A DNA stretch of 64,000 bases. Origin: Hibiscus mutabilis (Eukaryota > Streptophyta > Magnoliopsida > Malvales > Malvaceae). The notes below the pieces were generated by a model that searched no databases, was not told the origin of the DNA, and was given only the letters and a program-made list of their open reading frames with translations. Position numbers and translations under genes: made by a program. The stretch is from assembly GCA_019671005.1 (NCBI GenBank), contig CM033732.1, positions 47,853,392 through 47,917,391 of the forward strand, given 5' to 3'. Below, one piece after another: positions 32,371 to 43,518 of the stretch; position 1 is the stretch's first letter; the number at the start of each line of letters is the position of its first letter.

Positions 32371-33700
32371 AGAGATGATGAACTTTTTGTTAATAAGTTC
32401 TGAGTTATCTAATAACATGTGGATGGAAGACATTCTCTCGGCCAATCATATATTGAACCGAGTGCCTCATAAAAAATTAGACTATACTCCATACGAATTG
32501 TGGAAAGGTTATGCACCAAATCTACAATACCTGAAAGTGTGGGGGTGTCTAGCAAAAATAGGTTTGCCTAACGTTGAGAATACCACTATCGGTCCTAAAA
32601 TTGTTGATGTTGTGTTTATAGGGCATGCTACAAATAGTGCCACATACAAGTTTATGTCTTTAAATGACTTCTTAATTTGTGAATTTAGGGATGTTGTATT
32701 TTTTGAGGACTTCTTTCTTCTTAAAAAACCTAGATTAAATGTTGAGACACAACGAAAAAGTCATACTCCCGCTTCTTCAAGTATTCCTGCGAAAGAGTCG
32801 CTAGAGTTTGAATTAAAGCCTAGAAGAAGTAAAAGACAAAAGGTAGCTACTTCTTTTGGACCATATTTTATAACTTCCTTTATTACAGAAATTAGTGATT
32901 TAGACACCATAACTGTACCTATAACTCAATCTTTCCTTTTAGATGAGGATCTAAAGACATATAATGAAGCTATAAGTTCAATTGATGCTAGTTTTTGGAT
33001 AAGTGCAATTAATGATGAACTAGAATCAATTAATTCTAATCACACTTCGGAGTTGGTTGACTTGCCTAGAGGATTTAAACCTATCAATAGTAAATAGGTC
33101 TTTAGAAAGAAACTAAGACTAGATGGGTCAATCCAAAAGCATAAGGCAAGACTAGTAGTCAAAGGGTTCATTCAGAAGTTTGGTATTGACTTCTTTGATA
33201 CGTACTCTCTTGTGACAAAAATCTCAATGATCTGTACCTTGTTTGTGATTGCATCCATTCATAGGTTGCATGCACATCAAATGGATGTAAAAAATGTATT
33301 TTTGAATGGAGATCTAGACGAAGAGATCTATATGGAGCAACCACTAGGTTTTGAGACACCTGGTAGGGAAAGCAAAGTGTGTAGACTTAAAAAGTCTCTC
33401 TATGGCCTTAAACAAGCTCCAAAGCAGTCAAGAAATTTCATAAAACCATTTTGAATTTTGGTTTTATTTTTAATGGAGCGGATGCATGTGTATTCGAAAA
33501 TGTTTGGAACTGATTGTGTCATCATAAACTTATATGTGGATGACATGTTGATTTTTAGTACTAACATTGAATCCATTAACAAAACAAAAAATTTCTTGTC
33601 TACTAAATTTAAGATGACTGATTTGGGAGAGGTTGATGTGATCTTAGGAGTAAAAGTTACCAAAACTGAAAAAATATTTTCTTTAAATCAATCACACTAT
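32371..33700 (+). pseudogene. Integrase C-terminus and reverse transcriptase (first part) of copia-1
   Basis: After integrase, LDYTPYELWKGYAPNLQYLK and WGCLAKIGLP mark the domain joining integrase to RT. RT motifs are RLHAHQMDVKNVFLNGDLDE, EEIYMEQPLGFETPG, KKSLYGLKQAPKQ and the catalytic YVDD as NLYVDDMLIF at about 33530. TAG at 33097 and TGA at 33452 break the frame. The copy ends at FSLNQSH (33700), where foreign DNA begins; RT resumes at 49735. Confidence 0.8.
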
Positions 33701-33963
33701 TGTAGCGACCTAAAAAATTTTCGAGTGTCGCTAAAAAGTACGTAATTTGATTTTCTTTACGTTTTTAGAAATATTTAAAAAGACGGGGAAATTCTTTAAA
33801 AATTTATGTTTTTGAAAAACAGTAAAACTTGGAGTCGCCACTGGCCACTATGGTAGGCCGGACACTATAAAACCAAATATTCGATAAAAAATGGGTTCGG
33901 GAGTTGGTTACGGATGGGGAAGGTTTTGGCACCAACATACCGCCCAAAAATTGGTACAGAAAA
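33701..33963. mobile_element. Ogre-type LTR end fragment inserted in copia-1
   Basis: It starts TGTAGCGACC exactly where copia-1 is interrupted. It carries the same core as 2141-2268: GAGTCGCCACTGGCC, GTAGGCCGGACAC, GTTACGGATGGGGAAGG and CCGCCCAAAAATTGGTA. It stops abruptly at about 33963, where the LARD LTR begins, so its other end has been lost by deletion or overwriting. Confidence 0.65.
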
Positions 33964-35112
33964 AAGAATGGTCTTCATCTTTTTATTTTCATCCAATTTG
34001 GCCACTTGTCTTGTATAAATGAATTTTAAATTCATTTAAATAGTGAAATTACTAAAATACCCTTTTCATCGAATGGCCAAGATTTAGTCTCATCAAAACT
34101 CAATGGCCAAGATAAAATCCATGTTTAATTGGCCTTTAAAAATTGTCCTTAAAGTTTCAAAATATTTCAAAAATACCATCCATAGAAAATGTCCAATTTG
34201 CCCTCCAACTAGTCTTTATTTACAACAAGTCTTGAAAATTGCCATTCCATTAAAATTGAACCAAATTGGTTCCAATCCAACCGTCCATGTCCCAAAATAT
34301 CTTAGATTTTTATTTATTTCATTTATTCGATCCAAATATTTGAATTTCACTCAATACGATTTCCAAATTTTCTTCCTACGAACTTTAAAGCTTTATAACC
34401 ATTAATATAAGCTTCGTACGAAAAATCCGGGTAACACGAAAGTGTCACTCTTGGGGGTAAACTATTCATTTACGGGGTTAACTTACGTAAATTTTGGAAA
34501 TTACACTTTGGTCCCTAAACTTTCCCAAAGTTTATACTTTGGCCACAAAATTTTCATTTTGGTCACTGAACTTCAATTCTCATTTCAATTTTCCTCAGAT
34601 TTTTACCAACTTTGAAAGTACCCAATACAACTCACTATCTATTACATGATACTTTTAAACCTTAAAAATTTCCTTTCATAAAGACTTAGACTGGATTTTC
34701 TTAACTCAGCCTATTATTCCGATAATTATTGAAAATCTTCATAGCATAAGGCTTCTCGTAGAAATCCTTTATTTGAAATCCATACAAATATTTTCTACTT
34801 TTACTGAGTCCAAAATATCGATAAGAAACACTTTTATAGGACCTTCCCAAAGGTCGCCCATCTTTGTATTTCCCTAGCCTGAGCACGCTTAACAATTTCA
34901 GTCGATCCAAATTCGGTACCTTTTTCTGCATCTTAATTCTTAAAATCGATATCAAGGTACTTATTTCGATCTGATTCACTCTTCTACTGAATAAAATTAC
35001 TTGTTGGAGAAATTTGCACTTTAGTCCCCAAACTTTTCCAAGGTTTATACTTTAACCCCCTAAACTTTCAAAATTTACAATTTAGTTACTAGACAAATTT
35101 TAGGATATTACA
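33964..35112 (-). repeat. Truncated 3' LTR of a LARD-like gypsy derivative
   Basis: It aligns with 38318-39453 at very high identity (for example GAATGGTCTTCATC, AAATTCATTTAAATAGTGAA). On the minus strand it starts TGTAATATCC at 35112, right after a polypurine tract. About 1.65 kb of the LTR's far end is missing at the junction with the Ogre fragment. Frames such as 34103-34405 occur in both copies but encode nothing recognisable. Confidence 0.8.
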
Positions 35113-36652
35113 ATTCTTCCCCCTTAAGAAAATTCTTCCCCCGAAAATTCGTCCTCGAAATTTCAATGCGTACTTGTTCCAAACATTTACGGATATTACT
35201 TCCTTATTTTCTTCTCAGCCTCTAAATGGCTTATTCGACCTTGTGATTTTTTTTTCTCAAAACTTCAGTCAATGAAATTTCTTATTCCTTAATTCTTTAA
35301 TTCCATAAACCAATATTTCTACTAACTCCTCTTCATGTATCAAATCTAATTGCATCTCAATTTATTCAGGAGTGTTGACATGTAAATAATTCAGTCAATG
35401 CCCTCAAAACATAAGTACATATACTATAGACATTTGCTCACTTTTGAAGATAAGATCCATTAATATGCCCTTGGTACAACTCTTTCACGATTCTTTGAGG
35501 TATAATAATTCTGAAACCAAGTTTTTTCCTTTTTGATTTGCACAAATCATCTTCTCTCAAAGTGGTACTTTTCTTCTTTTTTCTTCTTTTAACTTTAGCT
35601 GATAACATCTTGACCAAAGATCAATCTTCTTTTTACATCTGACTTCTACATTTTATATAAATAGCCAATTTATCTTAAAATTCTCAGATTTCTAGCAGTC
35701 ATACTAAAATTCTCCAGTCAAAATCATTCCCTTGACATATTGGCTTAACCCACAGATCTCACACTATTCCTTATAAACAATGTGAGTACCTTGTCAAAGT
35801 TCAGAAATCAGTGAAATAATTTCCTTATGAACAATTCACCATATCCAATTCTTTATCACTTTTCTAAGAAGTTTTCCAAATTTACTCCTTTGTATCAATA
35901 TTACTTCTTCTAACTTTTCAATATTAATACATCTCAAATCTTCTATAGAAGTTTTGTCATTTTTTGTCTTCGAATAAGCAGTTATAAATCCTCTTTCATC
36001 AAAACCTTTAAGGTTCCCAAAACTTAAACTTTTTCACAGTCAATGCTTTATTATATATAGATGCCGGAAGTTAAAACCTCTGACTGATTCATACCTAACA
36101 TCTTCTTTTTGAGCTTTAAATATAATCCCTTTACAGATTAATTTCTTTCTTAGTTTCTTTTCTAATCATCTCAGTAGTATCATTGCTTAACTTTCCAACT
36201 TTCCCTTATGTACTGACAGTACAAACATCTTATAATAAGATACCACTGAGTTATTTCCATCATAACTTCAATCCTTAATTTATCTTGAGTATATTGTCAG
36301 ATTACATCTGCGGCATCTAGTGACATTATTATCTCCAAATGTATATATTTCTAAAGTAAAGATACTTCTTCTTCTTACTCCTTCGTATCCGAGCATCTTA
36401 TAATTATTGTGTCATATCCTCTATGGGTTCTTTCTTAACCTCTAAGATTTGTCAACTGAAAAAATCCATTATCGTTTTACTTTCTTTATTCTAGTATCAT
36501 TTTACCTTATATTAATGAGGAGCAGCATCAAGTCATACAATCAACACATCAGCAATATGATATCCTAGAGGCATGTATTTACTAATAGAAATCATATACA
36601 AACTTGGTTTAGCATCCAGAACCGGCTAAACCTTTGTTCTGATACCATTAAA
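35113..36652 (-). mobile_element. Non-coding interior of the LARD-like element
   Basis: At the right end (minus-strand start) is TGGTATCAGAAC (36647-36636), a close match to the plant initiator-Met-tRNA primer-binding site. At the left end is the purine tract TTCTTAAGGGGGAAGAAT just before the LTR. A word like TTTCGAGGACGAATTTTC next to it resembles the 3' end of pol in Tekay/Del-type chromoviruses. Between these the 1.5 kb have no open frame of note and no gag or pol motif, so the element would depend on another for its proteins. Confidence 0.75.
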
Positions 36653-39453
36653 TGTAACACCTTTAATGTATACTCGTAAATCGAATATACATTAAAGATG
36701 TTATGGAGTCGTTTAAAGAAATCTCGATTTATAAATTTATTTTTACAAGTATTTACAAATTTTAGTTTGTAAATCTAACCCTTTCTCGGTTTTCTTAAAA
36801 ACACAATCTATGTGCAGTTAGCTAGTTTAAACCTTGAATTAATTATTTTAAAACATATTTGGCAATTATTAAAAATAATAGTTCAATTCAGGGTGAAAAC
36901 TAGATTCGCTATCTAGGCCCTTTCTTGACTTTAAAATCTTTACGCGATTACCGATTATTCTTATTAGCAAAGTAATTATCTTTTCTACCTTAGCTTTATT
37001 CTGTTACAAAGCTAATGCCTTATTTTGCTTTATCCATATACGATTCATCATCAAAACTTATTACTTATCCATCATTTAGTCTAATTTATTGCATCATACT
37101 CTAATAGCAATTAAATAATTACATGCCCACTAGAGATTATCATAAGCTAGAATATCTTACTGATGTTTTGCAGATTGAAGCTTGATCAGCATGCTCGACT
37201 CCTCTTCAAATCCTCCATCTTAATATACGTGTAAAACAAACACACGCTAAGTACGAACTTAGTGAGGCAATTAAACTTATTTATTTACACATGAAATGAT
37301 GTTATATAATACTTCATATAAGAATGCATTTCATATTTCTCTACGACAAGGCAAGTATGTCACAATGTACATGTATCATAGCTATCATATAAATCATATT
37401 ATCATTGCATAATATATTCTATATCATAGACATGTTTTTATCATGTAATCATTTACGTAACATGTGTTCTATCATATAGCATGTAATATTTCTATCATGT
37501 ATCATGTAACATTCTATCATATATCAATAACATTTCTATCCCGTATGTCATGTACTTCTCAGACATGTAACATGTAACTTCTTTTTCAAGTATCATGAAA
37601 TCATGTAACATCTGTATCATATATCATGTAGCATCTATATTACGTTTCATGTAACATCTGTATCATGTACCATCTCTGTCATATGAATCATGTATCGTCA
37701 TGCAGTCATTTGCATGCTTATGATTTACCATGTAATCATCTTGATATTATTATCATCGTGTCTGGTTAGAGGCCCATGGAAACCCCATAGCCTATTTGCA
37801 TCGTAGTGCTTTGTAGAGTACGTACTCGGGAGGACGCTCTTTGCTCCTCATATAAGGACGTTCTTTGCTCTTTATATCAAAACACCTCGTTAGTGCATTT
37901 TGCACTATGGGCTTGGATCCCCATGGTGTATCTCGTTTCATTTTAATCTTTTTATTGTCCATATTCCTTGTATAGACATACATTGCCATTATGCATAATG
38001 CATCATCATTTATGCAAACAATAATTCGTACCTGGTATTCCATCAAGCTTGCCATGTCGAACATTGTGTTATATCATGTATTATAAAGAAATACAATGCC
38101 AATTTCAATGTAATGCAAACATTTAGAAATGCACTCACCTGGGCCATTTATTAATATGCCTCACTAAGCTTTATTGATCCTTTCCTTTTATAGTACCTCA
38201 AATCTTCTTTTGGTTCAGATCCAACTTCTGAAAATCGAGTTTCGGGGCTTGAATAGAACTTGGAAAAATTTTCTCCATTTTTCTTTCTTTCTCCCCCTCA
38301 TATTTCGAAATTTGAAGATGAAGAATGGTCTTCATCTTTTTATTTTCATCCAATTTGGCCACTTGTCTTGAATAAATGAATTTTAAATTCATTTAAATAG
38401 TGAAATTACTAAAATACCCTTTTCATCGAATGACCAAGATTTAATCTCATCAAAACTCAATGGCCAAGATCAAATCCATGTTTAATTGGCCTTTAAAATT
38501 TTCCCTTAAAGTTTCAAAATATTTTAAAAATACCATCAATGACAAATGTCCAATTTGCCCTCCAACTAGTCTTTATTTACAACAAGTCTTGAAAATTGTC
38601 ATTCCATTAAAATTGAACCAAATTGGTTCCAATCCAACCGGCCATGTCCCAAAATATCTTAGATTTTTATTTATGGCATTTATTCGATCCAAATATTCGA
38701 ATTTCACTCAATACGATTTCCAAATTTTCTTCCTACGAACTTTAAAGCTTTATAACCATTAATATAAGCTTCGTACGAAAATTTTGGGTAACACAAAAGT
38801 GTCACTCTTGGGGGTGAACTATTCATTTACGGGGTTAACTTACATAAATTTTGGAAATTACACTTTGGTCCCTGAACTTTCCCAAAGTTTATACTTTGGC
38901 CACAAAACTTTCAAAATTTTCATTTTTTTCACTGAAATTCAATTCCCATTTCAATTTTCCTCAGATTTTTACCAACTTTGAAAGTACCCAATACAACTCA
39001 ATATCTATCACATGATACTTTTAAACCTTAAAAATTTTCTTTCACAAAGACTTAGACTGGATTTTCTTAACTCAGTCTATTATTCCAATAATTATTGAAA
39101 ATCTTCATAGCATAAGGTTTCTCGTAGAAATCCTTTATTTGAAATCCATACGAATATTTTCTACTTTTACTGAGTCCAAAATATCGATAAGAAACACTTT
39201 TATGGGGCCTTCCTAAAGGTCACCCATCTTTGTATTTCTCTGGTCATCCAAATTCGCTATCTTTTTCTGCATCTTAATTCTTAAAACTGATATCAAGGTA
39301 CTTATTTCGATCCGATTCACTCTTCTACTGAATAAAATTACTTGTTGGAGAAATTTATAGTTTAGTCCCCAAACTTTTCCAAGGTTTATACTTTAACCCC
39401 CTAAACTTTCAAAATTTACAATTTATTCACTAGCCAAAATTTGGGATATTACA
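36653..39453 (-). repeat. Complete 5' LTR of the LARD-like element (2.8 kb)
   Basis: It runs on the minus strand from TGTAATATCC at 39453 to GGTGTTACA at 36653. It contains ATCATGTAACAT-type repeats (37430-37700) and the paired phrases CACGCTAAGTACGAACTTAG (from about 37241) and GGGCCATTTATTAATATGCC (from about 38142), which are also found in the solo LTR at 43519-47046. It abuts the copia-2 LTR remnant at 39454. Confidence 0.8.
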
Positions 39454-39657
39454 TGGATACTTGTAGAGGGCGGTCGTCTTTTCAGAAAGGCAGCGCCTCA
39501 ACTCAACCGGATTCCTGAATCAAATATCAAGGTAATGTTTGATTTCCTCTTCGTACATTAATATGATAGCATGAGATTCTAAAAATTCTTCATAGGATAT
39601 TTTTCTGCTGCGTTTATATGCCTGATTAGATCAGTTAATTTCCTATGAAACTGAACA
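39454..39657 (+). repeat. Remnant of the copia-2 5' LTR
   Basis: These 204 bases match the last ~200 bases of the copia-2 3' LTR (49533-49734), for example GGCAGCGCCTCAACTCAACC and GCCTGATTAGATCAGTTAAT, and end GAACA. The rest of the LTR was lost on the LARD side. A primer-site-like TGGCATCAAGAGC follows at 39659. Confidence 0.85.
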
Positions 39658-40992
39658 GTGGCATCAAGAGCGAATTGCATATTCATATTAATTTATGATC
39701 ATTATAGTATGCATTATTAGATGTATGTTATTAGGGTTTGCGCGAATGATATAATTAATCAGGTTGTTTAAGGTGTTTGAAAGGTTAAATCTGTTTCTTT
39801 AAAGGATTTATTAAATATTGGTAATAATCCTAATACTATTTCGCGATTAAAGAATTTAATTCCTTGATTAGATCATAACATTATATATGTATACCAATTA
39901 TGACTGGCGGTGATTTTTGTATAAGCCTCTTGTGTAATTTGATTGCATTGTTTAATGCGATTAAACTTGATTTTGGCTTGTTCAAAAATTTGCTGATAAG
40001 ATCAATAAATTTGAAATTTTTATGAAAAAATCTGCGAAAAAGTTTGCGTAGGGTTTAACTCTGCGAAACACCTTATAAGATGAAAAGACTTAAATAACAC
40101 GCCTTAGTAACGACGTACGCTTTGTCAAATATTCATGAGATGATTGTTTCTTGATTGTTTTGCTTGATGTATGACATGGTGCGTAGTATGGCCTTTTAGA
40201 TTTTTACAAAGGTTGTAAAGTTTTTAAATATGACATGCGTGTCGTTTTATTCATTGTAATACGACTTGCATGTCGTTTTATTTTATACGGCCTGCGTGCC
40301 ATTTGAATTTTTGTAATCAATACATAATTCTTACCACCATGGTGATGGAGAAGCTAGATGATGATCTAAGGCAATAAAGATATTGATCCAAGGTGATGAA
40401 GTCATTTATTGTTTAGGTTTATTTATTTTTAGGATAAAATCATACTATGTCACGTTTATTTATTTACATATATGTGATGCTATGTGAATGCGATGCAATG
40501 AGATGCTATGTGTATGTGATGCCTTAGTAATTAAAATCAACAAGAACCCCTCACATAAAATTTAAGTTTTACATGCCATCCAATTTTAAACACTTGTCAA
40601 GACTTTTATCACCTTAATGTAGGTTCTACCAAAGTATGAGTACATTAGGTTAAATTAGTAAGACAAGATGAGTAATAGTGTTGCTCACATGTTTAAAATG
40701 GTGTAGCTTAATTAGGTTATCAAAACGGTTTTGGACCTAATGGCATTAGATGAGATTTATGCATGCCGGGACATAAGATGTCAAAATCTCATAAATTTCT
40801 AAGAGTTGCATAAGATGCAATTAGTAAGAGTTACTTACCTAAATAACTTATTTTTAAGTGTCATGCTAAAGCTGACTTAAAGATAGAGAGAAATATGTAT
40901 CTTAGCCCACTATATTAATTAGTTTTGAGGGTTGTTAATATAGTGGAAATCTTAAATCAAAATATCTTATCAAACTTTACATTATGTTGTAG
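39658..40992 (+). other. Untranslated leader of copia-2
   Basis: About 1.3 kb lies between the primer site and the gag start. It includes a short run of diverged repeats around CATGCGTGTCGTTTTATTC (40228-40300). No reading frame of note occurs. Such long leaders are known in several plant copia lineages. Confidence 0.55.
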
Positions 40993-41586
40993 ATGACAAC
41001 CAATAATTCTACTTTATCACTGCGATTTTTCCTTGAGAAAGAAAAACTTACCGGGACTAACTTCCTTGACTGGTATCAAAATTTGAGAATTATTCTCAAA
41101 CAAGAAAGGAAGATTTATGTCCTATATGAGCCTTACCCTGAGGAACCAGAGAAAAATGCCTCTAAAGCTGATACAAAGGCTTATGAGAAGCATAAAAATG
41201 ATTCTCTTGATGTTGCATGTTTGATGCTAGCTGCCATGAGTTCTGAACATCAGGAGGATCTAGAAAACATGGAATCTTATGATATAATTCACGAGCTTAA
41301 GGAAATGTTCCAACAGCAAGCAAGGCAAGAAAGGTATGAGACTACCAAGGCATTACATTCTTGCAAAATGGCTGAAGGTGCCTCTGTTAGCACCCATTTG
41401 CTAAAAATGAAAGGTCATATTAAGCACCTTGAGAGACTTGGATTTCCATTGAGCCAAGAGTTGGCGACTGACTTGATCCTGAATTCATTACCTAAAAGTT
41501 ATAGTCAATTTGTTATGAACTATAACATGAATGAGATGGATAAATCAATTTCTGAGTTGTATACAATGCTTAAAACTACTGAATAG
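40993..41586 (+). CDS. Gag (capsid part) of copia-2
   Basis: An uninterrupted 197-codon frame begins MTTNNSTLSLRFF and contains KLTGTNFLDWYQNLRIILKQ, ACLMLAAMSSEHQEDLE, RYETTKALHSCKMAEG and DLILNSLPKSYSQFVMNYNM, the standard order of a UBN2/copia gag capsid. A TAG at 41584 ends it before the zinc knuckle, which lies in the next frame segment. It is the best-preserved retroelement gene piece in the window. Confidence 0.85.
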   Translation: MTTNNSTLSLRFFLEKEKLTGTNFLDWYQNLRIILKQERKIYVLYEPYPEEPEKNASKADTKAYEKHKNDSLDVACLMLAAMSSEHQEDLENMESYDIIHELKEMFQQQARQERYETTKALHSCKMAEGASVSTHLLKMKGHIKHLERLGFPLSQELATDLILNSLPKSYSQFVMNYNMNEMDKSISELYTMLKTTE

Positions 41587-41626
41587 AATATTAAATCCAA
41601 GCCTAGCCATATTCTGATGGTTCAAA

Positions 41627-42889
41627 ATGGAAAGAATTTTAAGAAAAAGGGGAAAGGGGAAAAGAGTGGCTGGAAAGTCCAACGCTAAACCAAAACCCAA
41701 AGCTAATCCCACAGTTAAGCCCCCTAAGGAGGGTGCTTGTTTCTTTTACAATGAGCCTGGTCATTGGAAGAAAAATTGCAAGCTGTATCTGGAAGATCTA
41801 AAGAAGAGCACTGGTAAGACCAACTCTTCAGGTATTTATGTTATACATGTTAATCTTTCTCCTACAAGTTCCTGGGTATTAGATACTGGATATAGATCTC
41901 ACTTTTGTACGAATGTGCAGGGACTCAAAAGGAGTAGACAATTGAAAAAGGGCGAGGTGGACCTACGAGTTAGAAATGGAGCAAGAGTTGCTACTTTAGC
42001 TATAGGAAGTTATGAACTTACTTTGCCTAGTGGGCTTTTGTTAGTTTTGAACAATTGCTTTTATGTTTCTAGCGTAAGTAGGAATATTATTTCAGTTTCT
42101 TGTTTGGATAATGGTGGTTTTTCTTTTATTATTAAGAATAATAATTACTCCATTTATTATGAAGACATGTTTTATGCAAATGCTGATTTACAAGATGGTC
42201 TTTATGTTTTGAAACTTCAAAACTCCAACAACTCTTCGATATATAACATAAATAAGAGACTTAAATATAATGATTTAAATCCAACCTATCTCTGGAATTG
42301 TCGCCTTGGCCACATAAATGAGAAACACATTTCAAAACTTCATCAAGATGGAATTTTGAATTCTTTTGATTTTGAATCTTATGATACTTGTGAATCTTGT
42401 TTACTAGGTAAGATGACAAAAAGTCCATTTACTGGACACAGTGAAAGGGTTAATGAGGTTTTAGGCCTAATACATATAGATGTATGTGGACCTTTAACTT
42501 CAATTGCTAGAGGAGGTTACAAGTACTTCATCACATTTACTGATGACTACAGTAGATGTGGTTATATTTATTTGTTGAGACACAAATCGGAATCATTTGA
42601 AGTGTTCAAATCTTTTCAAAATGAAGTAAAAAATCAACTTGGCAAAACAATAAAAGCTCTTCGATCTGATCGAGGAGGAGAATATTTGAGTCAAGAGTTT
42701 GATGATCATCTTAGAAATTGTGGAATAATTTCACAATTAACTCCTTCTGGAACACCACAATGGAATGGGGTTTCAGAAAGGAGGAATCATACTTTATTAG
42801 ATATGGTTCGATCGATGATGAGTATGACAGATCTTCCACTTACCTTTTGGGGTTATGCACTTGAAACAGCTTCTTTTACACTAAAATGA
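41627..42889 (+). pseudogene. Zinc knuckle, protease and integrase of copia-2
   Basis: The 420-codon frame has, in order: a basic stretch; a zinc knuckle ACFFYNEPGHWKKNCKLY in which the second Cys of the CX2CX4HX4C pattern is Tyr; protease SSWVLDTGYRSHFC (catalytic DTG kept); GAG-pre-integrase LWNCRLGHINEKH and CESCLLGKMTKSPF; and integrase with HIDVCGPL, ALRSDRGGEY and NGVSERRN supplying D, D and E. A TGA at 42887 ends the frame after TASFTLK, where RT-linker sequence (VPSKVVEKTPYEIWTG) continues. The start at 41627 is only the first ATG of the frame, not a real initiation site. Confidence 0.85.
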
Positions 42890-43518
42890 GTTCCTTCCAA
42901 AGTAGTTGAAAAGACACCATATGAGATATGGACTGGTAAGAAGCCCAGTCTGTCTTTTCTTAAAATTTGGGGTTGTGAGGCTTATGTGAAACGTTTAGTT
43001 TCTAATAAGCCTGAACCAAAATCTGACAAATGTCTTTTGTGGGATATATTAAGGAAACAAAAAGATACTACTTTTATAATCCCACTGAGAACAAAGTGTT
43101 TGTTGCTCAGAATGACGTCTTCTTAGAAAAAGAATTTATTTCTAAAGGAACCAGTGGGAGCAAAGTACAACTTGAAGAAGTTCACGAACCACAAAATCAC
43201 ATTGAACTGTCTTTGGATACTCAATGTCAACAAACTGTTGTTGACATAAGTAACACAAGAATTATGTAGATCTGATAGGGCACGTCGTGAACCTGAAAAA
43301 TATGGATTTCTTGTTACTAACAATCATGACGTGTTATTAGTTGATCAGGATGAACCCACTACCTATCAAGAGGCTATTTCAGATCCAAACTCTAAGAAAT
43401 GGTTGCAGGCCAAGAAGTCTAAAATGCAATCCATGTATGACATTCAAGTTTATACTTTGATTGATCCACCTGAAGGTACTAAAAGAATTGGATGTAAATG
43501 GGTTTTCAAAAGGAAAAC
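42890..43518 (+). pseudogene. Integrase C-terminus and first part of copia-2 reverse transcriptase
   Basis: LSFLKIWGCEAYVKRL-type sequence leads to FVGYIKETKRYYFYNPTENK and then DEPTTYQEAISDPNSKKWLQ, LIDPPEGTKRIGCKWVFKRK. A frame change near 43030, a stop at 43266 and others break it. RT is interrupted after KRK at 43518 by the solo LTR and resumes at 47052. Confidence 0.8.
43514..43518 (+). other. Target-site duplication AAAAC, left copy
   Basis: AAAAC at 43514-43518 directly precedes TGCAACACC; the same five bases follow ATTACA at 47047-47051. Five bases is the usual gypsy duplication length. Removing the insertion would leave one AAAAC inside the RT reading. Confidence 0.85.

Noticed and set aside
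34103..34405. A 100-codon frame also present at 38460-38762
   Set aside because: The repetition is due to the two LTRs of the LARD-like element, not to a duplicated gene.
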